The translations under genes and the position numbers were made by a program. Of a DNA stretch of 64,000 nucleotides, positions 35,095 to 43,145 are shown piece by piece. A model generated the notes under the pieces. It saw only the letters and a list, made by a program, of their open reading frames with translations, searched no databases and was not told where the DNA came from. The stretch is from Alphaproteobacteria bacterium. Lineage in GTDB: Bacteria > Pseudomonadota > Alphaproteobacteria > Kiloniellales > DSM-21159. Location: NCBI GenBank assembly GCA_030433005.1, contig JAUILQ010000019.1, forward strand, positions 31,250-95,249, in the 5' to 3' direction. Each line of letters starts with the position of its first letter. Positions within the stretch are counted from its first letter, which is position 1.

Positions 35095-35480
35095 CAGCCC
35101 TCGGCCTCGAGGTCCTGGAAGGCCTCGCGGGCGACCCGGAAGGAATCGATGGCCGCGGGCACGCCGCAGTAGATCGCGACCTGCAGCAGCACCTCGCGGA
35201 TCTCCTCCTTGGTCAGGCCGTTGTTGAGCGCGCCGCGGACGTGCAGCTTCAGCTCATGCGGCCGGTTGAGCGCCGCGATCATGGCCAGGTTGATGAAGGA
35301 GCGCGTCCTGCGGTCCAGCTCCTCGCGGCCCCAGACCTCGCCCCAGCAGTACTGCGTGACCAGCTCCTGCAGCGGTTTCGTAAAGTCGTCCGCCGCGGCC
35401 AGCGAGCGGTCGACGTAGTCGCTGCCCAGCACCTCGCGCCGGATCTTCAGGCCCTTCTCGAACGTCTCCCTGTCCGCCAT
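35094..35480 (-). CDS. Carboxymuconolactone decarboxylase family protein
   Basis: 128 residues, about the length of PcaC. The CMD-fold core is complete: QYCWGEVWGREELDRRTRSF, NLAMIAALNRPHELKLHVRG and GLTKEEIREVLLQVAIYCGV, with the family Glu and His positions. It resembles 4-carboxymuconolactone decarboxylase (no CxxC, so not AhpD-like). Proximity to benzoate genes fits aromatic catabolism, but no other protocatechuate-branch gene is present, so the substrate is uncertain. The start MADRETF is supported by family length. Confidence 0.85.
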   Translation of the reverse strand: MADRETFEKGLKIRREVLGSDYVDRSLAAADDFTKPLQELVTQYCWGEVWGREELDRRTRSFINLAMIAALNRPHELKLHVRGALNNGLTKEEIREVLLQVAIYCGVPAAIDSFRVAREAFQDLEAEG

Positions 35481-35583
35481 CCCGATCGCTCCCTCGCTTG
35501 TCGGATCGATTGTCCGGGCCGGCGGGCCCGGTCCGCGATCCTCGCAAGCCGGCGGGTCGAGCGCCACCGTCGAGGCGGCCGGC

Positions 35584-36696
35584 TCAGGCCTCCGTCCGCT
35601 CGTCGTGGCGGCGGTCGCCGCGCACCCGGGCGACGCTGTCGGCATCGATCAGGCCCTGCTCGGCGGCATGCTCGGCCATGGCCACGCTGTCGTCGGCCAG
35701 CACCAGGCGGGCGCCGGCGTCGGCGACGCGTTCGGCGAGCTTCGCGACAGCGGCGTCGCGCTCGCGGCTGTGGCCGACCTTGCGGATGTAGACCGCCGAG
35801 ATGCGTTCTGGGTGCTCCTCGACGATCTGGGTGTAGATCTCGGGGTCGTGCTGGCCGCTGTCGCCGATCAGCACGAAGGGCATGGTCTCATAGACCTGGA
35901 GCATGTGACGGATCAGCTCCAGCTTGTGATCCTCCGCCTTCGGCGGCAGCGGCCGCTGCAGCGTCAGGCCCCATTCGCGCAGGAACAGGATCGGACCCTC
36001 GGGAACGCGGTGGCGCTGGAAGAACAGCTCCAGGATCTCGTAGATCGCCCAGGGCCCGCGCGAGACGTAGAGCATCGGGTTGCCCTCGCGGCCCGAGGCG
36101 CCGGCGTGCAGCGCGCGGTAGAAGGCGGCGACGCCCGGGTAGGCGACGCGGCTCTCGACGTGCTCGAAGAAGAGGTTCCAGAACATCCTGAGCTTGTTGG
36201 CGACACCGGTCTCGACGACCGTGTCGTCGATGTCGCTGACCACGACATGGCGGCTGTGCGGCGGCGGCAGGTAGACCTCCGCCTCGGCCGATACCCCGGC
36301 GGCCTCGGGCGGCGCGCCGAGCTCGATCCGCACGCTCTGCCAGCCCCGGCCGGGCGGGCCGGCGTCGCCGTAGGGCAGGTCGATACGGAAGTAGCCGTCC
36401 GAGTCGGTGGTGCCCCGGGCGGTCAGCCCGCCGATGCCGACCTCGACCGCAGCCCCGCGCACGCCGCGCCGGGCGATGCGCCGCACGAAGTCGACCAGGG
36501 TGGTGCGCTCCGGCCCGCCGCGCAGCGATTCGAAGCGCGGCTGGCGCAGCACCCGGCCCATGACGAACAGGCGGTGCGACGAGCCGAAGCCGCGGTAGCA
36601 GTGAATGACGACGCCGCGCCGGCCGCGGTCGCGGCGCACCGGCCGCGAGAAGAAACGCAGCGTGCTGCGCAGACCGGACCCGATGCTTCCTCTCAC
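35584..36696 (-). CDS. App1-family phosphatase-like protein (DUF2183)
   Basis: 370 residues from GTG 36696 (GGAAGGCAGCTGG upstream). The catalytic HAD-like motif VVSDIDDTVVETGVAN is present, followed by LYVSRGPWAIYEILELFF and FVLIGDSGQHDPEIY, the pattern of the yeast App1 phosphatidate-phosphatase domain. The N-terminal part contains a short beta-rich region (GYFRIDLPYG). Bacterial members are uncharacterised; a lipid or phosphoprotein phosphatase role is inferred. It is divergent from the P1 peptidase gene across 129 bases. Confidence 0.82.
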   Translation of the reverse strand: MRGSIGSGLRSTLRFFSRPVRRDRGRRGVVIHCYRGFGSSHRLFVMGRVLRQPRFESLRGGPERTTLVDFVRRIARRGVRGAAVEVGIGGLTARGTTDSDGYFRIDLPYGDAGPPGRGWQSVRIELGAPPEAAGVSAEAEVYLPPPHSRHVVVSDIDDTVVETGVANKLRMFWNLFFEHVESRVAYPGVAAFYRALHAGASGREGNPMLYVSRGPWAIYEILELFFQRHRVPEGPILFLREWGLTLQRPLPPKAEDHKLELIRHMLQVYETMPFVLIGDSGQHDPEIYTQIVEEHPERISAVYIRKVGHSRERDAAVAKLAERVADAGARLVLADDSVAMAEHAAEQGLIDADSVARVRGDRRHDERTEA

Positions 36697-36825
36697 CCAG
36701 CTGCCTTCCGCTCCGGCCTTCGATGCCCGCTCCGGCGGCTGCCGCCGGAGCGAATGCAGCACAACGGAAGGGCGCGGGCGATCGTTCCCGGCGCTATGCT
36801 GGGGCCGGGCAGTGGAGGAAGCACC

Positions 36826-37935
36826 ATGACGACGCCAGGGGCTTGGCAGCGCACACCGGCGGGCAGGATGCGGCTGCGCGGCCTGGGGCTGCAGCCGCCG
36901 GGCCGGCCGGGGCCCTGCAACGCGATCACCGACGTCGCCGGCGTGACGGTCGGCTACACCACGCTGATCGGCGGCGAGGGCCCGCTGCGGGTGGGCGCGG
37001 GGCCGCTGCGCACCGGCGTGACGGCGATCCTGCCGCGCGGCCGCGAGGGCGCCTGGGAGCCGGTTCTGGCCGGCATCTCGTCGTTCAACGGCAACGGCGA
37101 GATGACCGGCTCGCACTGGGTCGAGGAGAGCGGCCAGCTCGAGGGCCCGGTGACCATCACCAACACGCACTCGGTCGGCGTCGCCCGCGACGCCGCGACC
37201 CGCTGGCTGCGCCGGACCTGGGGCGAGAAGACCAACCTCTGGGCCCTGCCGGTGGCTGCCGAGACCTACGACGGCGACCTCAGCGACATCGACGGTCACC
37301 ACGTGACCGAGGCGCACGTCCTGGCCGCCATCGAGAGCGCCGCCGAGGGGCCTATCGAGCTCGGCTCGGTCGGTGGCGGCACCGGCATGATCGCCTACGA
37401 ATTCAAGGCCGGCAGCGGCAGCGCCTCGCGTCTCGTCGAGCTGGGCGGCCGGACCTGGACGGTCGGCGTCTTCGTCCAGGCCAATTTCGGCCTGCGCGCC
37501 GAGTTCCGGCCCTTCGGCGTGCCGCTCGGCCGGCGGATCCGCGGCGACGAGCTCCGCTCGGCGCACCCGATGGGCTCGATCATCGGCGTCGTCGCGACCG
37601 ACCTGCCGCTGCTGCCGCTGCAGCTCAAGCGCCTGGCCCGGCGCATGCCGGTCGGCGTGGCGCGCACCGGCACGGTCGGCCACAACGGCTCGGGCGACCT
37701 GTTCCTGGCCTTCAGCACCGGCAACCGCCTGCCGCCGGCGCCCGAGGGCGGGCTGCTGGAGGCGCGCTGGCTGCCCAACGGCGCCATCGACCCCGTCTTC
37801 GAGGCGGTCGTCGAGGCGACCGAGGAGGCCATTCTCGACTCGATGGTCGCCAGCGAGACGATGGTCGGCCGGGACGGCCGTCGCGCGATCGCGCTGCCCC
37901 ACGACGCCCTGCAGGCGCTCGCCGAGGCGCTCTGA
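36826..37935 (+). CDS. P1-family (DmpA-type) aminopeptidase
   Basis: 369 residues. The family landmarks are ITDVAGVTVGYTTLIGGEGP, ISSFNGNGEMTGSHWV, GSVGGGTGMIAYEFKAG and the self-cleavage/nucleophile region GTVGHNGSGDLFLAFSTGN. The Ser in NGSGD becomes the N-terminal nucleophile after autoproteolysis in characterised DmpA/BapA enzymes. It probably hydrolyses beta- or D-residue peptides. The start is supported by AGTGGAGGAAGC. It ends 3 bases before the convergent pqiA-like gene. Confidence 0.9.
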   Translation: MTTPGAWQRTPAGRMRLRGLGLQPPGRPGPCNAITDVAGVTVGYTTLIGGEGPLRVGAGPLRTGVTAILPRGREGAWEPVLAGISSFNGNGEMTGSHWVEESGQLEGPVTITNTHSVGVARDAATRWLRRTWGEKTNLWALPVAAETYDGDLSDIDGHHVTEAHVLAAIESAAEGPIELGSVGGGTGMIAYEFKAGSGSASRLVELGGRTWTVGVFVQANFGLRAEFRPFGVPLGRRIRGDELRSAHPMGSIIGVVATDLPLLPLQLKRLARRMPVGVARTGTVGHNGSGDLFLAFSTGNRLPPAPEGGLLEARWLPNGAIDPVFEAVVEATEEAILDSMVASETMVGRDGRRAIALPHDALQALAEAL

Positions 37936-37938
37936 TCC

Positions 37939-38493
37939 TCAGCCCTTGGGGCCGGAGGTCGCGGCCGGTCGCTGCGCCCGGCGCCGCAGGGCGAGCGAAC
38001 AGCCGGCGGTCAGCGCGATCGAGGCGACGAAGGCGTAGACCGCGGGCTCGAAGTGGGCGTCGGTGAAGGCCCGGGTCTTGACCGCGAAGACGATGACCGC
38101 GGCGGCGAGCACGTCGAGCATCGACCAGCGCGAGACGCCCTCCAGCGCCGGCAGCAGCCAGGGCGGGATCGCCCGCCCGGTCTGCAGGCGCTGCCACAGG
38201 CCGAGCATCAGCAGCAGCTTGGCCGCCGGAAAGGCCAGTGAGAAGACGCCGAGGATCGCCGCGACCAGCCAGTCGCCGCCCTCGAACAGCGCGGTCACGA
38301 CGTCGAGAATCGAGTAGGGCTGGCGGATCAGCAGCAGCGTCTCGACCGTGACGATCGGCAGCGTCACGCCGAGCGCGAGCAGGCCGAGCGCGGTCACCAG
38401 CATCACCGGCAGGATCATCGGGCGGCGGGCCCTCCAGGACTCGAGGCTTCTGATATCGGGTTGCGGCGGCCTGGTGAAAGGGGCAAGGCGCAA
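37939..38493 (-). CDS. Paraquat-inducible protein A family membrane protein
   Basis: 184 residues with four hydrophobic segments (about 28-48, 75-97, 120-137 and 150-170). The PqiA-type core includes SLAFPAAKLLLMLGLWQRL and WSMLDVLAAAVIVFAVKT. PqiA proteins partner with MCE/PqiB lipid-transport systems in E. coli, but no PqiB or MCE gene is nearby, and this is one PqiA half only. The role is therefore open. Confidence 0.78.
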   Translation of the reverse strand: MRLAPFTRPPQPDIRSLESWRARRPMILPVMLVTALGLLALGVTLPIVTVETLLLIRQPYSILDVVTALFEGGDWLVAAILGVFSLAFPAAKLLLMLGLWQRLQTGRAIPPWLLPALEGVSRWSMLDVLAAAVIVFAVKTRAFTDAHFEPAVYAFVASIALTAGCSLALRRRAQRPAATSGPKG

Positions 38494-38522
38494 CGGATCG
38501 CGTCCTGGCGGGTTGTCCCGCC

Positions 38523-39749
38523 ATGCACCCGACGCCGCCCGCCGCCGCCGATTCCTCGACCGCCGCCGCGTCCTCGACTGCCGACGCGACCGTCGGGCCG
38601 GTCGAGATCGTGCTGGTCGTCTGCAGCGCGCCCGGTGATCCGCTGGTCGCGGTCGCCGAGCGCGTCGCCTCCGACCTGCGCGCCGCCCTGGCCGAGGCCC
38701 TGCCGGGCTTCCTCTGGCGCGTCCGGATCCAGGAGCTCGACAAGCCCGACCTGCCGTCGCCGCTGGAGCCGGTCGAGCTGATCACCGATCCCGGCGTCGA
38801 GGCCGCGGCCGAGGCCGGCGACTTCACCCTGGTGCTGACCGACCGCGACCTGGTCGCCCGCTACCAGGCCTTCGCGCTCGGCGCGCCCTCGCGTGCGACG
38901 GTCACGGCCGTGGCTTCGGCGAGCCGGCTCGGCTCGCTGCAGGCCGAGGCGACGGTGCGCCGGCTGACGGCGCTCTGCCTCAACCTCTTCGGCCGGCTCA
39001 ACGGGTTGGCGCCGGAGCACGCCGGCGAGAGCTACGCGTCGCGGGTCGGCGCGGTCGAGGACCTCGACTCCATGACGGGCTTCACCGAGGCCGATCGGGC
39101 CGCGCTGCGCGAGGTGCTGGAGCGCATCGCCGATCCGCGCATCGAGGAGCAGGAGGGCGCTGCCGGCCGCGGCGGGCGGGTCGCCTTCTACGCCCGGGCG
39201 CTCCGGGAGAACCGCCGCGAGTTCCTGCGCGCGCTGCTGCGCGCCCGGCCCTGGCTGTTCCCGTTGCATCTGAGCCGCCTGACGACGGCGGCGCTCTCGA
39301 CCCTGCTGGTGCTGGTCATCACGGCCGAGGCCTGGGACCTGGCCCTGCGCCAGCCGGCGCCGCTGGTCGCCGGGCTGTCGCTGGCCGCGCTGCTCGGCAC
39401 CAGCGCCTTCGTGCTGAGCCGCCAGCAGCTGCTGATCCGCCGCCACGGCTGGCGCCTGACCGAGCGGCGCGTGCTGGCCAACGTCACGACCGTCGCGGTC
39501 ATCCTGTTCGGCTTCGCGACGACCTATCTGCTGCTCTTCGCGGTCACCGCGGGCTTCGCCGGACTGTTCTTCGACAGGACGCTGGTCGCCGCCTGGGCGG
39601 CCTCGACGACGACGCCGATCGGGCCGCACCACTACCTGCTGATGGGCGGCTTCGTCGCCAGCCTCGGCGTGGTGATCGGCGCGCTCGGCGCGTCCTTCGA
39701 GGCGCGCAGCCACTTCCGCCACGTCGCCTTCATCGACGAGGAGGTCTGA
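38523..39749 (+). CDS. Membrane protein with a possibly degenerate zincin-like domain
   Basis: 408 residues. After a low-complexity Ala/Ser/Thr start comes a soluble domain (about 25-240), then four to five hydrophobic segments (about 255-275, 283-300, 328-350, 385-400). In the soluble part, LVLTDRDLVARYQAFALG followed by TALCLNLFGRLNGLAPEH recalls archaemetzincin-type proteases, but the HExxH position reads NLFGR (154-158), so zinc binding is unlikely. No family assigned with certainty. It is divergent from the pqiA-like gene by 29 bases and converges with the PRC-barrel gene. Confidence 0.7.
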   Translation: MHPTPPAAADSSTAAASSTADATVGPVEIVLVVCSAPGDPLVAVAERVASDLRAALAEALPGFLWRVRIQELDKPDLPSPLEPVELITDPGVEAAAEAGDFTLVLTDRDLVARYQAFALGAPSRATVTAVASASRLGSLQAEATVRRLTALCLNLFGRLNGLAPEHAGESYASRVGAVEDLDSMTGFTEADRAALREVLERIADPRIEEQEGAAGRGGRVAFYARALRENRREFLRALLRARPWLFPLHLSRLTTAALSTLLVLVITAEAWDLALRQPAPLVAGLSLAALLGTSAFVLSRQQLLIRRHGWRLTERRVLANVTTVAVILFGFATTYLLLFAVTAGFAGLFFDRTLVAAWAASTTTPIGPHHYLLMGGFVASLGVVIGALGASFEARSHFRHVAFIDEEV

Positions 39750-39786
39750 GGCCGGGCCCGCGGGGGGAGCGGGGGGCGGACGCGAA

Positions 39787-39816
39787 AAGGCCCCGCCGCG
39801 GTGCGACGGGGCCCTT
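39787..39816. terminator. Bidirectional terminator between convergent genes
   Basis: AAGGCCCCG (39787-39795) pairs with CGGGGCCCTT (39807-39816, one bulged C). Short A and T runs flank the stem, so it can act on both strands. It lies 37 bases after the stop of the plus-strand membrane protein and 37 bases beyond the stop of the minus-strand PRC-barrel gene. Confidence 0.75.
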
Positions 39817-39853
39817 CCGTTCGGCCTACCTGGCCGGTGGCTCTCGCCTGGGC

Positions 39854-41659
39854 TCAGCGGTTCTCGTAGGCGTCGCCCAGGGTGCCCTCGCCCTGGAGCG
39901 AGGCGTAGTCGCCCTCCTCGTACTCGGGCAGGCCCTCGAGCTCGCCTTCCTGGAGGTTCATCAGGGTGATGCGCTCGCCCTGGACGTTGAGGCGATCCAT
40001 CGGCACGACGACCTCGCGGTCGCCGACGCCGAGGAAGCCGCCGACCGAGACGATGGCGAAGAGGCTGTCCTCGCGCACGGCGACGTTCTCGATCTCGCCG
40101 ATCTCCTCGCCCTGGCTGCCGTAGACGTCGCTCTCGACGATGGTGTTGAGCTGCTGGCCGTACAGCGGATGCTCGCGCACCGCGCTCCGGGCATCGGCCG
40201 CCTCGCGGTCCTCCATGTCCTGCTCAGGCGCGGCGGCCAGGTCAGCCTCTTCGTTCATCGAGGCTTCGTCGGCCTCGGAATCCGGCTCCATGGCGGCGGC
40301 CATCTGCTCGCTGCCGCCCTGGCGCTCGTCCTCCGCCTGGTTCGAGGCGCTCCCGTTCGAGGCGCTACCGTTCGAGGCGCTCCGGTCGGTCGAAGCGCTC
40401 TGGCGATCCTGCTCGTCCTCGAGCAGCTCGTCGCTGGCCATCGCCTGGTCGCGGGCCAGCTCGTCGGACGGGACGTCCTCGGCGGTCACCGGGTCGCCCT
40501 GGCCGGCCGAGGCCGACTCCTGCGAGCCGCTCTGCGAGTCGGCCTCCTTGTCCATCGAGGCGCGGTCCATCGAGCCCCGCTCGTCGCGGGTCTGGTCCTG
40601 GGCGGCCCGGTCCTGGGCGGCCTGGTCCTGGCGGGCCTGACGGTTGCCGTCCTGCTGCTCGCCGGCGTTGCCGACCTGGACCTCGGCCCGGTTCTGCTCG
40701 ACCTCGACGTCGGCTTCCCCGGCCTTCCTGACCCGGATCTCGGGCTCGGCCTGGGAGACGTTGATCTCGGCGTCGACCGACTCGGCGTCGTAGTTGACCT
40801 CGGGATCGGCCTGGGAAACCTCGACGTTCTTGCTGGCGTCGCCGCTGCTCTCGACATCGACCGAGGCCTCGGCCTTGTCGACCTCGACCTGCGCATCGGC
40901 GTCCTGGAAGACGATCTCGGGCTCCGGGCGCACGAAGCGGATCTCGGGCTTCGGCTGGCTGACCCGGACCTCCGGCTGCTGGGTCGAGACGTCGACGTTG
41001 GGGTCCGGCATGGTGATCTGCACGGTCGGCTCGGGGATCTCGACCGTCACCTCGGGCTGCGCCTGGGTCACGGTGATGACCGGCGCCGGCTGCTCGACGT
41101 CGACCGTCGGCTTGCTCTGCGAGACGGTGATCTGCGGCTTCGGCTGGGTCACGGTGACCTCGGGCGCGCGCTGGCTGACCTCGACCTGCGGGTCCTTGGC
41201 GTCGACCTCGACCTGCGGCCGCTCCTGCTCGACGACAATCCTGCCGCCGTCGGTGCGGGCCTCGGTGGTACGGGTGCCGGCCTGCCGGTTCTGGTCCCGG
41301 GCCTGGCGGTCGTCCTGGGTCTGGCCGCCGGTGCGGGTCTCGGCGAAGGCGACGATGACGTCGCGGCCGGTCTCCTCGCGCAGCAGGGCGTTGGCCTCCT
41401 GCAGCTTGGCGAGGCAGGCCTGCCTGTCGTCGCCGGCTCGCTCGGCCTCGTCCAGCAGGCCGCGCACGCGCTCACGCTCGCGCTCGCCGAGGTCGGCCTT
41501 GGCGACGGCGTTGTCGAGCTTGCCGTGGATCTGGTCGCAGTCCTTCGCCTGTGCGGCCGCCTGGCCGGTCATCGCGCCCATCGAGAGCGCCAGCACCAGG
41601 GCGGTGCTGGAGAGATAGCGGGTGGTCTTGGCTGTCGGTCGCATGCCTGTCGGTCGCAT
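39854..41659 (-). CDS. Secreted PRC-barrel protein with nonapeptide beta repeats
   Basis: 601 residues. A signal peptide (about 12-37, ending AQA) is followed by a charged helical segment (38-100) and a linker. Then come about 20 repeats of nine residues of the form xxPxVxVxQ (141-330; for example RAPEVTVTQ, PKPQITVSQ, SKPTVDVEQ). A long Gln/Asp/Ser-rich disordered stretch (331-495) leads to a C-terminal PRC-barrel (about 499-580: NTIVESDVYGSQGEEIGEIE, VVVPMDRLNV). Envelope or periplasmic. The start is set by AAGGAGGACGCC before ATG 41659; the next five codons are duplicated (MRPTGMRPT). An EcfG-like promoter lies upstream. Confidence 0.85.
   Translation of the reverse strand: MRPTGMRPTAKTTRYLSSTALVLALSMGAMTGQAAAQAKDCDQIHGKLDNAVAKADLGERERERVRGLLDEAERAGDDRQACLAKLQEANALLREETGRDVIVAFAETRTGGQTQDDRQARDQNRQAGTRTTEARTDGGRIVVEQERPQVEVDAKDPQVEVSQRAPEVTVTQPKPQITVSQSKPTVDVEQPAPVITVTQAQPEVTVEIPEPTVQITMPDPNVDVSTQQPEVRVSQPKPEIRFVRPEPEIVFQDADAQVEVDKAEASVDVESSGDASKNVEVSQADPEVNYDAESVDAEINVSQAEPEIRVRKAGEADVEVEQNRAEVQVGNAGEQQDGNRQARQDQAAQDRAAQDQTRDERGSMDRASMDKEADSQSGSQESASAGQGDPVTAEDVPSDELARDQAMASDELLEDEQDRQSASTDRSASNGSASNGSASNQAEDERQGGSEQMAAAMEPDSEADEASMNEEADLAAAPEQDMEDREAADARSAVREHPLYGQQLNTIVESDVYGSQGEEIGEIENVAVREDSLFAIVSVGGFLGVGDREVVVPMDRLNVQGERITLMNLQEGELEGLPEYEEGDYASLQGEGTLGDAYENR
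40670..41239 (-). repeat. Protein-level nine-residue repeat array
   Basis: 27-base coding periodicity giving about 20 units of pattern xxPx[VI]x[VF]x[QED] (residues 141-330). The middle eleven units are in strict 9-residue register. Later units contain 1-3 residue insertions and lose the Pro. DNA copies have diverged, so this is an old selected protein repeat, not recent slippage. Confidence 0.85.
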
Positions 41660-41712
41660 GGCGTCCTCCTTCCTGGTGTCGCCGTGAAAGCCTTCATGGC
41701 CTTGGTCGCTGT

Positions 41713-41737
41713 AACAGGCGCACAGGAACATCGTTCC
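41713..41737 (-). promoter_or_regulatory. EcfG-like general-stress promoter upstream of PRC-barrel gene
   Basis: On the minus strand GGAAC (41733-41737) is followed after exactly 16 bases by TGTT (41713-41716), one mismatch from the alphaproteobacterial EcfG consensus GGAAC-N16/17-CGTT. It would start transcription about 45-50 bases before the ATG. PRC-barrel envelope proteins are common members of this regulon. Confidence 0.45.
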
Positions 41738-41945
41738 GTGCGGTTCCAGCCCGTTTCGGCCCGCGAAGCCTTCTCTGGCCAGAGGCCCTGGCTTCAGGCG
41801 ACGCGACCCGCCGCGCGCGGGCGACCGGCGAAAGCGCGCGCGCTCCCTTGCCCCCAAGCGCCCGCGGATCATGTAGGCTTGGGACCGCCGCCGAGTCGGT
41901 GTCGGCCGGACGGCGAGGGGATGAGGCCATGACCGGGTCGGGGCG

Positions 41946-43145
41946 ATGACGAAATCGGGAGAGGGGCGCGTGCTGCTGGTCGGCGCGGGCCTGGCCAACG
42001 GCCTGATCGCGCTGCGCCTCGCCGCCCTGCGGCCGGAGCTCGAGGTCGTCGCGCTGGAGGCTGCGCCGCGGCCCGGCGGCAACCACACCTGGTCGTTCCA
42101 CGAGAGCGACCTGACGGTCGAGCAGGACGCCTGGCTGGCGCCGCTGGTCGCGCACCGCTGGCCGGCGCAGTCGGTGCGCTTCCCCGCCTTCCGGCGGCGC
42201 TTCGCCACCGGCTACCGCTCGATCCCCTCGGAGCGCCTCGCGGCCGCCCTGGAGGCGCTGCCCAACCTCGAGCTGCGCTGCGGCACCGAGGTCGCGACCG
42301 TGGCCCCCGACGGCGTCACCCTGGCTGACGGCGCCCGCCTGGCCGCCGACTGCGTGATCGACGGCCGCGGCTTCCGGCCGAGCGCGCATCTGCAGCTCGG
42401 CTTCCAGAAGTTCGTCGGCCTGGAGCTGCGCTTCGCGGCGCCGCACGGCGTCGCCGAGCCGGTGATCATGGACGCCACGGTCGACCAGGGCGGCGACTAC
42501 CGCTTCTTTTATCTGCTGCCGTTCGGCGCCGACCGCCTGCTGATCGAGGACACGCGCTACAGCGACGCGCCCGACCTGGACCGCGGCCGCATGGCGGAGG
42601 AGATCCTGGGCTACGCCGCCGCCCAGGGCTGGGCGATCGACGAGCGGCTGCGCGAGGAGGCCGGGGTGCTGCCGATCACCCTGGCCGGCGACGCCGAAGC
42701 CTTCTGGGCCGACATGCCGGCCGGCGTGCCGCCGGTCGGCCTGCGCGCCGGTCTGTTCCATCCGACCACCGGCTACAGCCTGCCCGACGCCGTGCGCCTG
42801 GCCGAGCTGGTCGCCGAGACGCGGCCTCTGAGCTCGGCGGCGCTCTACGAGCGGATCCGGGCCTACGCCCTGGCGCGCTGGGAAGCCCAGGGCCTGTTCC
42901 GCTTCCTCAACCGCATGCTGTTCGACGCCGCCGACGGCGCCGGCCGCTACCGCGTGCTGCAGCGATTCTACCGCCTGCCCGAGCCGCTGATCCGCCGCTT
43001 CTACGCCGGCTCGCCGACCTTCGCCGACAAGACCCGGCTGCTGGTCGGCAAGCCGCCGGTGCCGATCCCGGCGGCGCTGGGCTGCATCTCCGAGCGCGCC
43101 TTCCGGCGCCGGCCGCGGCGCAACCTCGTGGCGGGGGCGGTATGA
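41946..43145 (+). CDS. crtY: Lycopene beta-cyclase CrtY
   Basis: 399 residues. N-terminal dinucleotide-binding motif LLVGAGLANGLIALRLA, then PGGNHTWSFHESDL and CVIDGRGFRP, which are bacterial CrtY signatures, as is DYRFFYLLPFGADRLLIEDT. It cyclises both ends of lycopene to beta-carotene, at the membrane. It opens the crtY-crtI-crtB unit; its stop overlaps the crtI start (ATGA). The upstream 286-base gap with the divergent PRC-barrel gene has no strong sigma-70 promoter that I can see. Confidence 0.95.
   Translation: MTKSGEGRVLLVGAGLANGLIALRLAALRPELEVVALEAAPRPGGNHTWSFHESDLTVEQDAWLAPLVAHRWPAQSVRFPAFRRRFATGYRSIPSERLAAALEALPNLELRCGTEVATVAPDGVTLADGARLAADCVIDGRGFRPSAHLQLGFQKFVGLELRFAAPHGVAEPVIMDATVDQGGDYRFFYLLPFGADRLLIEDTRYSDAPDLDRGRMAEEILGYAAAQGWAIDERLREEAGVLPITLAGDAEAFWADMPAGVPPVGLRAGLFHPTTGYSLPDAVRLAELVAETRPLSSAALYERIRAYALARWEAQGLFRFLNRMLFDAADGAGRYRVLQRFYRLPEPLIRRFYAGSPTFADKTRLLVGKPPVPIPAALGCISERAFRRRPRRNLVAGAV

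Noticed and set aside
35094..35480. AhpD-type alkylhydroperoxidase
   Set aside because: The CMD-fold protein has no CxxC redox pair, so a PcaC-like assignment is better.
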